Of a DNA stretch of 64,000 nt, positions 9,515 to 17,210 are shown one piece after another. The stretch lies in assembly GCF_004751985.1 (NCBI RefSeq), contig NZ_CP038492.1:2914001-2978000 (forward strand), given 5' to 3'. Position 1 is the stretch's first letter; every line of letters starts with the position of its first letter. The translations under genes were made by a program, and so were the position numbers. The notes beneath the pieces are model-generated. The model saw nothing but the letters and a program-made list of their open reading frames with translations. It was not told where the DNA came from and ran no database searches. This DNA is from Rhodophyticola sp. CCM32 (lineage in GTDB: Bacteria > Pseudomonadota > Alphaproteobacteria > Rhodobacterales > Rhodobacteraceae).

Positions 9515-10276
9515 TCAGAATCGGTAGATTGCGGTCAGGGCGACGCTCACATTGTCGAAATGGATATGGTCGTCGTTCAGTTGGATCACGGAGTCTGTGG
9601 TCGATCGTCTTTGCAGTGCACGCAGGCGCGCGGTGCTGGATGTATCAAGGTAAATGCGTTCCGCCATCACTTCCCCGCGGAGCGAAAACGCATCCGTAAT
9701 CCGGTGCTCCACCCCCACACCGAGCGACACGCCCAATGCGTAGCTGTAAATCGGGTTGGCAAGGAACCTCTGCCGTTCGGTGGACGCGCCGGAGCCATTT
9801 GTTCCGATGACGCCAAGCCCCTGCAGTGACAGTTGCGAGACGGAGGCACCAAAAGTTGCAAATAGCAGGAAATTATCCCCGACAGGCTGGCCCGCGATGC
9901 CGCGAATGCGCAGGGTGTTTTCCCGTTTGGCCAGAAGAAACGCATCGGCACAGGGGTAGGGAAGCGCCGCGGTACAGGCCGTTTCGCCGAAATTGACATC
10001 CGTGGCGGCATACTGCGCTTCGATCCCGACGATCCAATCACCGCGAGACGCCGTATAGCCAAATAGGATCGAGAGCGCGTTGTCATCATGGGGGACAAGA
10101 ACATTACCCAAACCATCCACGCTGGCAGAGAACATGTTCAGCCCACCTTCTGAATGGGAGCCGTGTTCGATGCCGATGCCGCCGTAATAGCCGACAAATG
10201 GCTCTTCTGCCTCTGCCTTTTGCGAGCTGACTGCGCACAGAAATGCAGCGATTATCCAGTCTTTCAGATACATCAA
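9515..10276 (-). CDS. Outer-membrane beta-barrel protein
   Basis: 253 residues. An N-terminal hydrophobic signal ends near AEAEEP. Alternating hydrophobic/polar strands are typical of an Omp25/OmpA-like eight-stranded barrel: VGYYGGIGIEHGS, ALSILFGYTASRGDWIVGIEAQY, FLLFATFGAS, YALGVSLGVGVEHRI. It ends in aromatic Phe (LTAIYRF), the usual BAM recognition residue. The base composition is a little more AT-rich than its neighbours and a MITE-like element sits just upstream, so it may be an acquired gene. No specific function is recognised. Confidence 0.75.
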   Translation of the reverse strand: MMYLKDWIIAAFLCAVSSQKAEAEEPFVGYYGGIGIEHGSHSEGGLNMFSASVDGLGNVLVPHDDNALSILFGYTASRGDWIVGIEAQYAATDVNFGETACTAALPYPCADAFLLAKRENTLRIRGIAGQPVGDNFLLFATFGASVSQLSLQGLGVIGTNGSGASTERQRFLANPIYSYALGVSLGVGVEHRITDAFSLRGEVMAERIYLDTSSTARLRALQRRSTTDSVIQLNDDHIHFDNVSVALTAIYRF

Positions 10277-10433
10277 GCACCGTTGCGATGGTCGTAAAAG
10301 TCGCTGCGGATGTTCAAATCGACGCCCAAAATCAAAAAACTGTGTCTGATCTAAATTGCAGTGTAGGATTCTGCGGGCAATTCATTTGTCGATATGCGTG
10401 ACAAATAGGCGGCAACTCGCCGTTCGTGAAAAG

Positions 10434-10673
10434 CTAGGATCAGGCCCCCTTAAATCCATGCCGTCAGTTTGGCAGATTTTTTCGCGTGACGAGGCACAGG
10501 CCTGCAACGATGCTCACGCGGGACATCCGCCAAACCCGAAGGGCGCCGATTTCACATCATCTCAGCGGCGTGCGCCGCTTGACCGTAGAACACCTATGGC
10601 CGGCGCGCCGCAAACCACTGATATGATGTGAAATCGGCGCTGACGGTATGGATTTAAGGGGGCCTGACCCTAG
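10434..10673. mobile_element. Family D MITE-like element with 34-bp inverted ends
   Basis: A 240-bp element with no plausible gene. Its outer arms at 10434-10467 and 10640-10673 match over 34 bp with two mismatches; each contains the core GGCCCCCTTAAATCCAT and ends in CTAG. A perfect 18-bp inner inverted repeat lies at 10543-10560 and 10623-10640 and contains GATTTCACATCAT. A single matching end recurs at 62809-62835. This looks like a non-autonomous miniature element; no transposase for it is seen here. Confidence 0.75.
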
Positions 10674-10677
10674 GGCC

Positions 10678-11256
10678 TCACTCGAATACTTCGCCCGGCT
10701 CCACACCCCAAAGTGCTGTCACCGGAACCCAGCCCCAATGACCGCCGGTGGTGATCTTGCACCATGCGCCGTCACATTCCTCAAGCCGCCCGATAACGCC
10801 CAGTTCAGCCTGCGCGCGCACCGGTGATGCAAGGTCCGGGCGCTGGTGCATTTCCAGCATATCCTGTTCGACAATGGTGGTGCGCACGCCCGACAGCAGC
10901 GAATAATGCATCCAGCCGCCGGCGCCGTCGCGGTCCACCACCCGGCGCCAATGGCCATGTTCGGCCACCACCATCATCGGCATGTTGCGGCGCTGGAACA
11001 CCCAGTCGATCCGGTGGCTGCGGGAGGGCCCACGGCGGGCATTGGCCTCACTTGCCTTCAGCGAGACAAAGCGCGGGATCGGAAAGCCGGTCACCGGGCC
11101 GGTCCGCAGGGTCGCAGTGGCGATCACCGGGGTAATCTGCGCCTCGGGGCGTGGTGTGGGTGCGATCTCTTGCGCGCTGCCGGGCACCGCCAGCCCGAAG
11201 GCCAGCGCGAAAAGGGCAATACGGGCGATGATCCGCATCGGTTGGGTGCCTGTCAT
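10678..11256 (-). CDS. SH3 domain-containing exported protein
   Basis: 192 residues. A signal peptide (IIARIALFALAFGLAVPGSAQ) is followed by a low-complexity linker (PTPRPEAQITPV) and one or two bacterial SH3 repeats: VSLKASEANARRGPSRSHRIDWVFQRRNMPMMV, then DMLEMHQRPDLASPVRAQAELGVIGRLEEC with GAWCKI and HWGWVP. It is probably periplasmic and may bind peptidoglycan. ATGs at 11256 and 11238 are both possible starts. It diverges from the 2-hydroxyacid dehydrogenase gene. Confidence 0.85.
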   Translation of the reverse strand: MTGTQPMRIIARIALFALAFGLAVPGSAQEIAPTPRPEAQITPVIATATLRTGPVTGFPIPRFVSLKASEANARRGPSRSHRIDWVFQRRNMPMMVVAEHGHWRRVVDRDGAGGWMHYSLLSGVRTTIVEQDMLEMHQRPDLASPVRAQAELGVIGRLEECDGAWCKITTGGHWGWVPVTALWGVEPGEVFE

Positions 11257-11387
11257 GTTGTCCCGACCGCTGTCGCCGCGGCCTTTTCTGCTGTTTTGTC
11301 GCGGTTTTCAGGCGACATCTTGCGCCCCCGCTTTGGATCAGAGAGTGTCATGTCAGGCGCAGAAATGCCAGCGAAGGGATTGCCGGG

Positions 11388-12374
11388 ATGCCAGGTCAGA
11401 AGCCGAGTGTTGTTGTTACGCGACGGTTGCCCGAGGTGGTTGAGACACGCATGCGGGAGTTGTTCGACGCGGAATTGCGCGAGGATGACACCAAAATGGA
11501 CAAGGCCGAACTGGTTGCGGCCATGGGCCGGGCCGATATTCTGGTGCCCTGCGTGACCGACCAGATTGACGCGGGTATGCTGGCCCAGGCGGGTAATCGC
11601 CTGAAACTGATTGCAAATTACGGTGCGGGTGTGGACCATATTGATGTCTCCACAGCGCGGCAGCGCGGCATTCTGGTGTCAAACACACCCGGTGTGATGA
11701 CCGATGACACGGCGGATATGACATTTGCGCTGATGCTCGCGGTGACCCGGCGGATCCCCGAGGGCCTGTCGGTCATGCAGGCGGGCGAATGGGATGGCTG
11801 GGCACCCACCGCCTATATGGGCAGCCGGATCGGCGGCAAACGGCTGGGCATTCTGGGCATGGGGCGGATCGGCCAGGCCGTGGCCAGACGGGCGGCGGCC
11901 TTTGGGATGCAGGTGCATTATCACAATCGCCGCAGGTTGCATAAGGACATAGAGACCGAGCTTGAGGTGACCTATTGGGAAAGTCTTGATCAGATGCTGA
12001 GCCGGATTGATGTGTTGTCGATCAATTGCCCGCATACCCCATCCACCTTTCATCTGCTGAATGCGCGGCGGCTGAAACTGATGAAGCCCGAGGCGGTGAT
12101 CGTGAACACCTCACGCGGGGAGGTGATTGACGAAAACGCCCTGACCCGGATGCTGCGCGCAGGGGAGATCGGCGGCGCTGGCCTTGATGTGTTTGAACGC
12201 GGTCACGAGGTGAACCCGCGCCTGCGTGAGCTGGAGAATGTGGTGCTGCTGCCGCATATGGGATCGGCCACGCTGGAAGGCCGCATCGAAATGGGAGAGA
12301 AAGTGTTGATCAATATCAAGACTTTCGATGACGGACACCGACCGCCGGATCTGGTTGTGCCGTCGATGTTGTGA
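11388..12374 (+). CDS. D-isomer-specific 2-hydroxyacid dehydrogenase (glyoxylate/hydroxypyruvate reductase type)
   Basis: 328 residues. It has the classic layout: a substrate domain with ANYGAGVDHIDV, a Rossmann segment LGILGMGRIGQAVARRAAAFG, then NTSRGEVIDENAL (Arg), the Glu region and VLLPHMGSAT with the catalytic His. It most resembles the D-glycerate dehydrogenase branch, which reduces glyoxylate or hydroxypyruvate with NAD(P)H. The ATG is preceded by AAGGGA. Single gene, divergent from the SH3 protein. Confidence 0.9.
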   Translation: MPGQKPSVVVTRRLPEVVETRMRELFDAELREDDTKMDKAELVAAMGRADILVPCVTDQIDAGMLAQAGNRLKLIANYGAGVDHIDVSTARQRGILVSNTPGVMTDDTADMTFALMLAVTRRIPEGLSVMQAGEWDGWAPTAYMGSRIGGKRLGILGMGRIGQAVARRAAAFGMQVHYHNRRRLHKDIETELEVTYWESLDQMLSRIDVLSINCPHTPSTFHLLNARRLKLMKPEAVIVNTSRGEVIDENALTRMLRAGEIGGAGLDVFERGHEVNPRLRELENVVLLPHMGSATLEGRIEMGEKVLINIKTFDDGHRPPDLVVPSML

Positions 12375-12385
12375 GACTGTAGCCG

Positions 12386-12419
12386 TTGACTGCAATGTAG
12401 TTATCTGCTACATATCCTC
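12386..12419 (+). promoter_or_regulatory. Toxin-antitoxin promoter with overlapping operator
   Basis: -35 TTGACT (12386-12391), exactly 17 bases, then -10 TACATA (12409-12414). The expected start of transcription falls at about 12420-12421, on the toxin ATG itself, so the mRNA looks leaderless. A palindrome ATGTAG (12395-12400) / CTACAT (12408-12413) overlaps the spacer and -10, which is where a TA repressor would bind. Confidence 0.65.
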
Positions 12420-12668
12420 ATGAAGCAGATCACCTACCGCCCATCGGCGCGGAAAACACTCCGGCGTATGCCCCGGAATACCGCGCGGCGCATTCTTGCC
12501 AAGATAGAGGAATATGCGCATGCGCCGGGTTCCCAGGCCAATAATGTGACCGCGCTGCGCGGGCGGGACGGGATACGCCTCAGGGTCGGTGACTGGCGTG
12601 TGATCATGCAGGATGGTGAGGTGCTGGAGGTTTTGAAGATTGGCCCGCGTGGCGGGGTTTATGACTAA
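12420..12668 (+). CDS. RelE/ParE-superfamily toxin
   Basis: 82 residues: a basic N-terminal helix (RPSARKTLRRMPRNTARRILAKIEEYA), then the beta-sheet core LRGRDGIRLRVGDWRVIMQ and the ending LEVLKIGPRGGVYD, typical of RelE-like mRNA interferases. It lies 9 bases upstream of an XRE antitoxin gene. There is no Shine-Dalgarno before this ATG and the promoter places the transcript start at or next to it, so translation is probably leaderless. Type II TA family certain; target not shown. Confidence 0.88.
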   Translation: MKQITYRPSARKTLRRMPRNTARRILAKIEEYAHAPGSQANNVTALRGRDGIRLRVGDWRVIMQDGEVLEVLKIGPRGGVYD

Positions 12669-12677
12669 GGAGGTCTT

Positions 12678-13010
12678 ATGGCGCAAACCGTAACAATCCC
12701 GCGTATCGAATATGATGCGCTGCTTTCCGCACGGGAGGATTTGACAGATATCCGTGCCTATGATGCCGCCATGGCCGCGCCCGAGGAAAGCCTGCCGCAT
12801 GCCTTCATGCTCCGGCTGATTGAAGGGGTGCCGCCGGTTCTGGTGTTTCGGGAATGGCGCGGGCTCAGCCAGGCGGCGCTGGCCAGGGTTTCGGGTGTGA
12901 ACCGGGTGCAGATCAGCGATATCGAACAGCGCGGCAAGACCGGCTCGGTCAAAACGCTGAGAAAGCTTGCCGATGCGTTGCAGGTCCCGCTGGACGATCT
13001 GGTGCCCTGA
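12678..13010 (+). CDS. XRE-family helix-turn-helix antitoxin
   Basis: 110 residues. The N-terminal part (IPRIEYDALLSAREDLTDIRAYDAAMA) is typical of antitoxins that wrap the toxin. The C-terminal HTH is clear: WRGLSQAALARVSGVNRVQISDIEQ and VKTLRKLADALQVPLDDLV. The ATG has a near-perfect AAGGAGGTC, in contrast to the toxin, so the antitoxin should be made in excess. It probably autoregulates through the palindrome at 12395-12413. Confidence 0.9.
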   Translation: MAQTVTIPRIEYDALLSAREDLTDIRAYDAAMAAPEESLPHAFMLRLIEGVPPVLVFREWRGLSQAALARVSGVNRVQISDIEQRGKTGSVKTLRKLADALQVPLDDLVP

Positions 13011-13063
13011 CCTCTTGCCACCCGCCGCCGCCCGGGTAGGGTGCGCGAAACGGAGGGGGTCTT

Positions 13064-14461
13064 ATGGGCACATTGAGCGCGGATGATCTGATCATCGGGC
13101 AGGACGGCTTGGCGCGGGCGCTTTACGATACACTCAAGGCCCTCCCGATCCTCAGCCCCCATGGCCATTGCGACCCGGAATGGTTTGCCGGTGATGCGCC
13201 CTTTTCCGACCCCGCCAATCTGCTGATCGTCCCCGACCATTACGTGTTGCGCATGCTGGTCAGCCAGGGGGTGCGGCTGGAGGATATGGGCGTGGCACGG
13301 CAGGATGGCACAGAGGTCGAGACCGATCCGCGCGTGATCTGGGACCGGTTCGCGGCGCAGTATTATCTGTTTGCCGGTACGCCGACACGGGTCTGGCTGG
13401 ATTATACGTTTGAAACGCTGTTCGGGCTGCATGATCCGCTTTGCCCGGCGACGGCCACCGCCTATTACGACCGAATCTCGGATTGCCTGTCGCAGGAGGC
13501 GTTTCGCCCCCGCGCCCTGTTCGAGCGGTTTCAGATCGAGGTTCTGGCCACAACAGAGGGCGCGCTGGACCCGCTGACCCATCACCGGGCGATTGCCGAA
13601 AGCGGCTGGCAGGGGCGGGTGATCACCACCTACCGGCCCGATCAGGTGACCGACCCGGACCATGAAGGTTTTGCCGCCGGGTTGGACCGGCTGGCTGACC
13701 TCACGGGGGGCGAAACCGATACATGGGCGGGATATCTTGAGGCGCATCGTGCCCGCCGCGCGGTTTTCCGCGACCACGGGGCGACCGCCACCGATCACGG
13801 CCATCCGACGGCTGAAACGGCGGATCTGGCCCGGGATCAGGCGGTCGCGCTTTATGACCGTATCCGAAAGGCCCGGGCCGAACCCGGGGATGCGGCGCTG
13901 TTCCGGGCGCAGATGCTGACCGAAATGGCCCGGATGAGCGCGGATGACGGCATGGTGATGCAGATCCATGCCGGGTCCTATCGCAACCACAATCGCGCGG
14001 TGTTCGAGATGTTCGGCCGCGACAAGGGGTTCGATATTCCCACCCGCACGGATTATGTCCATGCCCTGCGCCCGCTGCTGAATGCGGTGGGAATGGCCCC
14101 CGGTTTCAGGCTGATACTCTTCACCCTGGATGAAACCGCCTATAGCCGCGAACTGGCACCGCTTGCCGGGGCCTATCCCTGCCTGCGCCTTGGCCCGGCC
14201 TGGTGGTTCCATGACAGCCCCGAAGGCATGCGCCGGTTCCGTGAGATGACGACGGAAACAGCCGGGTTCTACAACACGGTGGGTTTCAATGATGACACAA
14301 GGGCCTTCCCCTCGATCCCCGCACGCCATGATATGGCCCGGCGGGTCGATTGCGCCTTTCTGGCGCGGCTGGTGGGGGATGGGCGGTTGCGGGAGGCGGA
14401 GGCGTTTGATCTGGCCCGGGTGCTGACCATCGACCTGCCGAAACAGGCCTATCGGCTATGA
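13064..14461 (+). CDS. uxaC: Glucuronate isomerase
   Basis: Converts D-glucuronate to D-fructuronate (and galacturonate to tagaturonate). 465 residues, full length. Family motifs: LPILSPHGHCDPEWF at the N-terminus (HxH metal motif), DHYVLRMLVSQGV, TTEGALDPLTHH, MQIHAGSYRNHN and PSIPARHDMARR. A GGAGGGGG ribosome-binding site precedes the ATG. Its stop overlaps the uxuB start by ATGA, so the two are translationally coupled. First gene of a hexuronate module. Confidence 0.95.
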   Translation: MGTLSADDLIIGQDGLARALYDTLKALPILSPHGHCDPEWFAGDAPFSDPANLLIVPDHYVLRMLVSQGVRLEDMGVARQDGTEVETDPRVIWDRFAAQYYLFAGTPTRVWLDYTFETLFGLHDPLCPATATAYYDRISDCLSQEAFRPRALFERFQIEVLATTEGALDPLTHHRAIAESGWQGRVITTYRPDQVTDPDHEGFAAGLDRLADLTGGETDTWAGYLEAHRARRAVFRDHGATATDHGHPTAETADLARDQAVALYDRIRKARAEPGDAALFRAQMLTEMARMSADDGMVMQIHAGSYRNHNRAVFEMFGRDKGFDIPTRTDYVHALRPLLNAVGMAPGFRLILFTLDETAYSRELAPLAGAYPCLRLGPAWWFHDSPEGMRRFREMTTETAGFYNTVGFNDDTRAFPSIPARHDMARRVDCAFLARLVGDGRLREAEAFDLARVLTIDLPKQAYRL

Positions 14462-15840
14462 GATTGTCACCCGATACCCTGTCTTCGGTTCGCAATGTGC
14501 AGCGCCCGACCTATGAGCGCGCTGATGTCACGCCGGGCATCGTCCATCTGGGGCTTGGCAATTTCCACCGGGCGCATCAGGCGGTCTATGTGGAGGACTG
14601 CCTGGCCATGACGCCCGATTGGGGCATTCGGGGGGTTTCGCTGCGGCGCCCGGATATGCGCGATGCGCTGGCGCCCCAGGGCGGGCTTTACACGCTGGCG
14701 GTGCGCGACGGGGCGGGCACGCGGGCGCGGATCATCGGCTCTGTGCTGGAGGTGCTGGTGGCGCGCGAGGGCGTGGCCCCGGTTCTGGCGGCGCTGTGCG
14801 ACCCGGCGACGCGGATTGTCAGTCTGACGGTGACCGAAAAGGGCTATTGCCGCGACGGGGCCGGGGATCTGGATACAAGCCACCCGGGTATCGCCGCCGA
14901 TCTGGCCCGACCGGAGGCACCGGTTTCCGTGCCCGGCCTGCTGGTGGAGGCGCTGCGCCTGCGCCGCGAGGCGGGGCTTCAGCCGTTCACTGTTCTGAGT
15001 TGTGACAACCTGCCCGCCAATGGGGCGACACTGGCCCGGGTCGTGGGCCAGTTCGCCCGGCTGCGCGATCCGGCGCTGGCCGGTTGGATCGGGGCGGAGG
15101 TTGCCTTCCCGTCTTCCATGGTGGACCGGATCGTGCCCGCCACAACCGCAGAGGACCGCGCCGGGATCGCCGCGTTGAGCGGGCTGGAAGATGCCTGGCC
15201 CGTGGTCACGGAACCTTTCTGCCAATGGGTTGTGGAAGATCACTTTCCCGCAGGCCGCCCGGATCTGGCCGCCGCAGGCGTACAGTTTGTGGGCGACGTG
15301 GCGCCTTACGAGCATATGAAGCTGAGAATGCTGAACGGCGCCCATTCGACGCTGGCCTATCTGGGCCAGATCAAAGGGTATGAGACTGTGGCCGATGTGA
15401 TGCAGGATGCGCTTTTGGCCGATCTGGTCGCGGCGGTTATGGCGGAGGCGGCGGGCACATTGCCCCTGCCGCGCGCAGAGCTGGAGCTTTATGCAAGCTC
15501 TCTGCAAACCCGGTTTCGGAACCCCGCGCTGCATCACAAAACCGCACAGATCGCCATGGATGGCAGCCAGAAACTGCCGCAGCGCCTGCTGGCGCCCCTG
15601 ACCGAGGCCCATGAGACCGGTCGCCCCTGGGGGGCGCTTGCAACAGGGGTGGCGGGCTGGGTGGCCTATCTTCTGGCCGCGGATTGCCCTGTGGAAGACC
15701 CGATGGGTCAGGTTCTGTCCGGTGCCGCAGCACAGGGGGTGGAGGCGGTGCTGGACCTGCGCGCCGTGTTCGGTGATCTGTCAGATGCCAGCTGGTTTCG
15801 GGAGGCGGTTCTGGCCGAGGTGGCGCATCTGCGCCACTGA
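14458..15840 (+). CDS. uxuB: D-mannonate oxidoreductase / fructuronate reductase
   Basis: Mannitol dehydrogenase family, 460 residues; reduces fructuronate to mannonate with NADH. Seen: the N-terminal Rossmann start IVHLGLGNFHRAHQAVYVED, the SMVDRIVPATT motif and the catalytic Lys region MKLRMLNGAHSTLAYLG. Overlap with uxaC supports fructuronate as substrate rather than mannitol. No uxuA (mannonate dehydratase) lies in the window, so the pathway must be completed elsewhere. Confidence 0.92.
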   Translation: MRLSPDTLSSVRNVQRPTYERADVTPGIVHLGLGNFHRAHQAVYVEDCLAMTPDWGIRGVSLRRPDMRDALAPQGGLYTLAVRDGAGTRARIIGSVLEVLVAREGVAPVLAALCDPATRIVSLTVTEKGYCRDGAGDLDTSHPGIAADLARPEAPVSVPGLLVEALRLRREAGLQPFTVLSCDNLPANGATLARVVGQFARLRDPALAGWIGAEVAFPSSMVDRIVPATTAEDRAGIAALSGLEDAWPVVTEPFCQWVVEDHFPAGRPDLAAAGVQFVGDVAPYEHMKLRMLNGAHSTLAYLGQIKGYETVADVMQDALLADLVAAVMAEAAGTLPLPRAELELYASSLQTRFRNPALHHKTAQIAMDGSQKLPQRLLAPLTEAHETGRPWGALATGVAGWVAYLLAADCPVEDPMGQVLSGAAAQGVEAVLDLRAVFGDLSDASWFREAVLAEVAHLRH

Positions 15841-15911
15841 AAAGCTATGCGGTCTGCGGTTTCATTGACACCGCCTGTATTGGAATTCGCATTCGATTTC
15901 TGTTGTAGGGG

Positions 15912-15954
15912 GTGGAAAACGCGCGTTTTCCACAAGGATTTCTCGAGAAATCCT
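15912..15954. repeat. Family A paired-hairpin repeat
   Basis: A perfect 22-bp palindrome (15912-15933; arms GTGGAAAACGC) followed by the perfect 20-bp palindrome AGGATTTCTCGAGAAATCCT (15935-15954). Same unit as at 4040-4135. It sits between the convergent uxuB and kdgK genes, so a bidirectional terminator is likely. Confidence 0.85.
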
Positions 15955-16053
15955 GCCCTTGCGCCTTTGCAGTCCCCCGCGTTTCATTTGGGCCATGGAG
16001 TATCGCCAATATCCCGAGACTGCCAAAGGTGTGGCAGGGTATAGGCGAGGCGA

Positions 16054-16950
16054 TCAAACCTCGCAAAGCGCGCCGCGTCGGCCGATCACCTTGCCTGCCA
16101 AATCATGGGCGGCGCGGGCGGCCTCTGCTTCACCGGTCCCTGTCAGCCGGGCGGCAAGATAGGCGGCATTGAAACTGTCCCCGGCGCCGGTGGTGTCGAC
16201 CGGGCTGACCGGGGCTTCGGGGGCCACTTGCCACTGGCCCGCATCACTGGCGATAAGGGCCGGGCCGGGGCCGGTCTTGACCACCACTTCTGACACGCCT
16301 GCGGCGCGGTAGCGATCCGTTACGGCCTGCGGATCGGGATCATCGCAAAGCACAGCCTCATCCGGCCAGGTGGGCAGCGCGATGGTGGCGGTCTTTGCGG
16401 CCTCCATCAATGTGTCGCGCATGATATCTGGGGTTTCCCAAAGCCCGGGGCGGATATTGCTGTCAAAGGCGACGCGCTGCCCCGCCGCTTTCGCCTGCGC
16501 CAGAGCTGCCAGCAGGGTTTTGCGGGCGGTCTTTTGCAGAATCGCGAATGTGATGCCGGAGACATAGATCAGATCAGCCCCGGCCATGGCGCGGGCCAGA
16601 TGATCTGCATCATCGGCCAGATGCCGCGCGGCAGAGCTTTCGCGCCAGTAGGAAAAGCTGCGTTCCCCCTCTGCATCGGTGTCGATCATATAGAGACCGG
16701 GCGTTGCCTCCGGCAGGCGCAGGATTGCGTCGGTGGCAATGCCGCTTTCGGCCATGAAGCGTTGCATCCGGTCTGACATCGGGTCGGTGCCAAGGGTGGT
16801 CAGATAGGCGACCTTCCAGTCAGGGGGGAGTTGCCGGCGCATATGCCAGGCGGTGTTGAACGTATCGCCCGCATAGCCCTGACTGTAGGTGCCGGGGCCG
16901 GTTGCGGCAAGTTCGACCATGCATTCGCCGATGGAAAGGATGCGCTGTGT
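16054..16950 (-). CDS. kdgK: 2-keto-3-deoxygluconate kinase
   Basis: PfkB/ribokinase family, about 298 residues. It phosphorylates 2-keto-3-deoxygluconate to KDPG, the last committed step of hexuronate breakdown into the Entner-Doudoroff route. Seen: ILSIGECMVEL at the N-terminus, the sugar-binding GYAGDTFNTAWHM, SYWRESSAAR, and the anion hole with catalytic Asp in DTTGAGDSFNAAYLA. The start MTQRILSIG (16950) is preferred over the Met four codons upstream. It converges on uxaC-uxuB, which supports the specific substrate. Confidence 0.92.
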   Translation of the reverse strand, partial: TQRILSIGECMVELAATGPGTYSQGYAGDTFNTAWHMRRQLPPDWKVAYLTTLGTDPMSDRMQRFMAESGIATDAILRLPEATPGLYMIDTDAEGERSFSYWRESSAARHLADDADHLARAMAGADLIYVSGITFAILQKTARKTLLAALAQAKAAGQRVAFDSNIRPGLWETPDIMRDTLMEAAKTATIALPTWPDEAVLCDDPDPQAVTDRYRAAGVSEVVVKTGPGPALIASDAGQWQVAPEAPVSPVDTTGAGDSFNAAYLAARLTGTGEAEAARAAHDLAGKVIGRRGALCEV

Positions 16951-17030
16951 CATGGGCCGCAATGAACATCCAAAGACCGGAATTGGCCAGCGGTTTTCTG
17001 TAAACCCTGCCGTGATGCCCTGTGGTGAGG

Positions 17031-17062
17031 GCGGATTTTGCGTATTTTTGACAAGAAGAAGG
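17031..17062. repeat. GACAAGAAGAAG motif, copy 1
   Basis: A short tract running from GCGGATTTTG into GTATTTTTGACAAGAAGAAG. The same ending GACAAGAAGAAG after GGCG-GTATTT recurs at 28246-28280. Both lie in intergenic DNA near the end or start of a gene. Function unknown. Confidence 0.4.
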
Positions 17063-17210
17063 CCGTTTGAGTCACGGCTTGCCGGTCCCGGCCCGTGATC
17101 CGGGCGCGCAATGTCGTTTTTTCGCGGCAGAGGGTCGGGCGGGCGAAGCGGGCCGGGCGGGGCTCTGGCATGGAGGATAGAAAGATATTTCCCCGGTGGA
17201 GCCGATGCCG

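Noticed and set aside
12758..14329. 523-codon open frame antisense to uxaC and the antitoxin
   Set aside because: Both sense genes have clear families and ribosome-binding sites; the antisense product has no motif and is a high-GC artefact.
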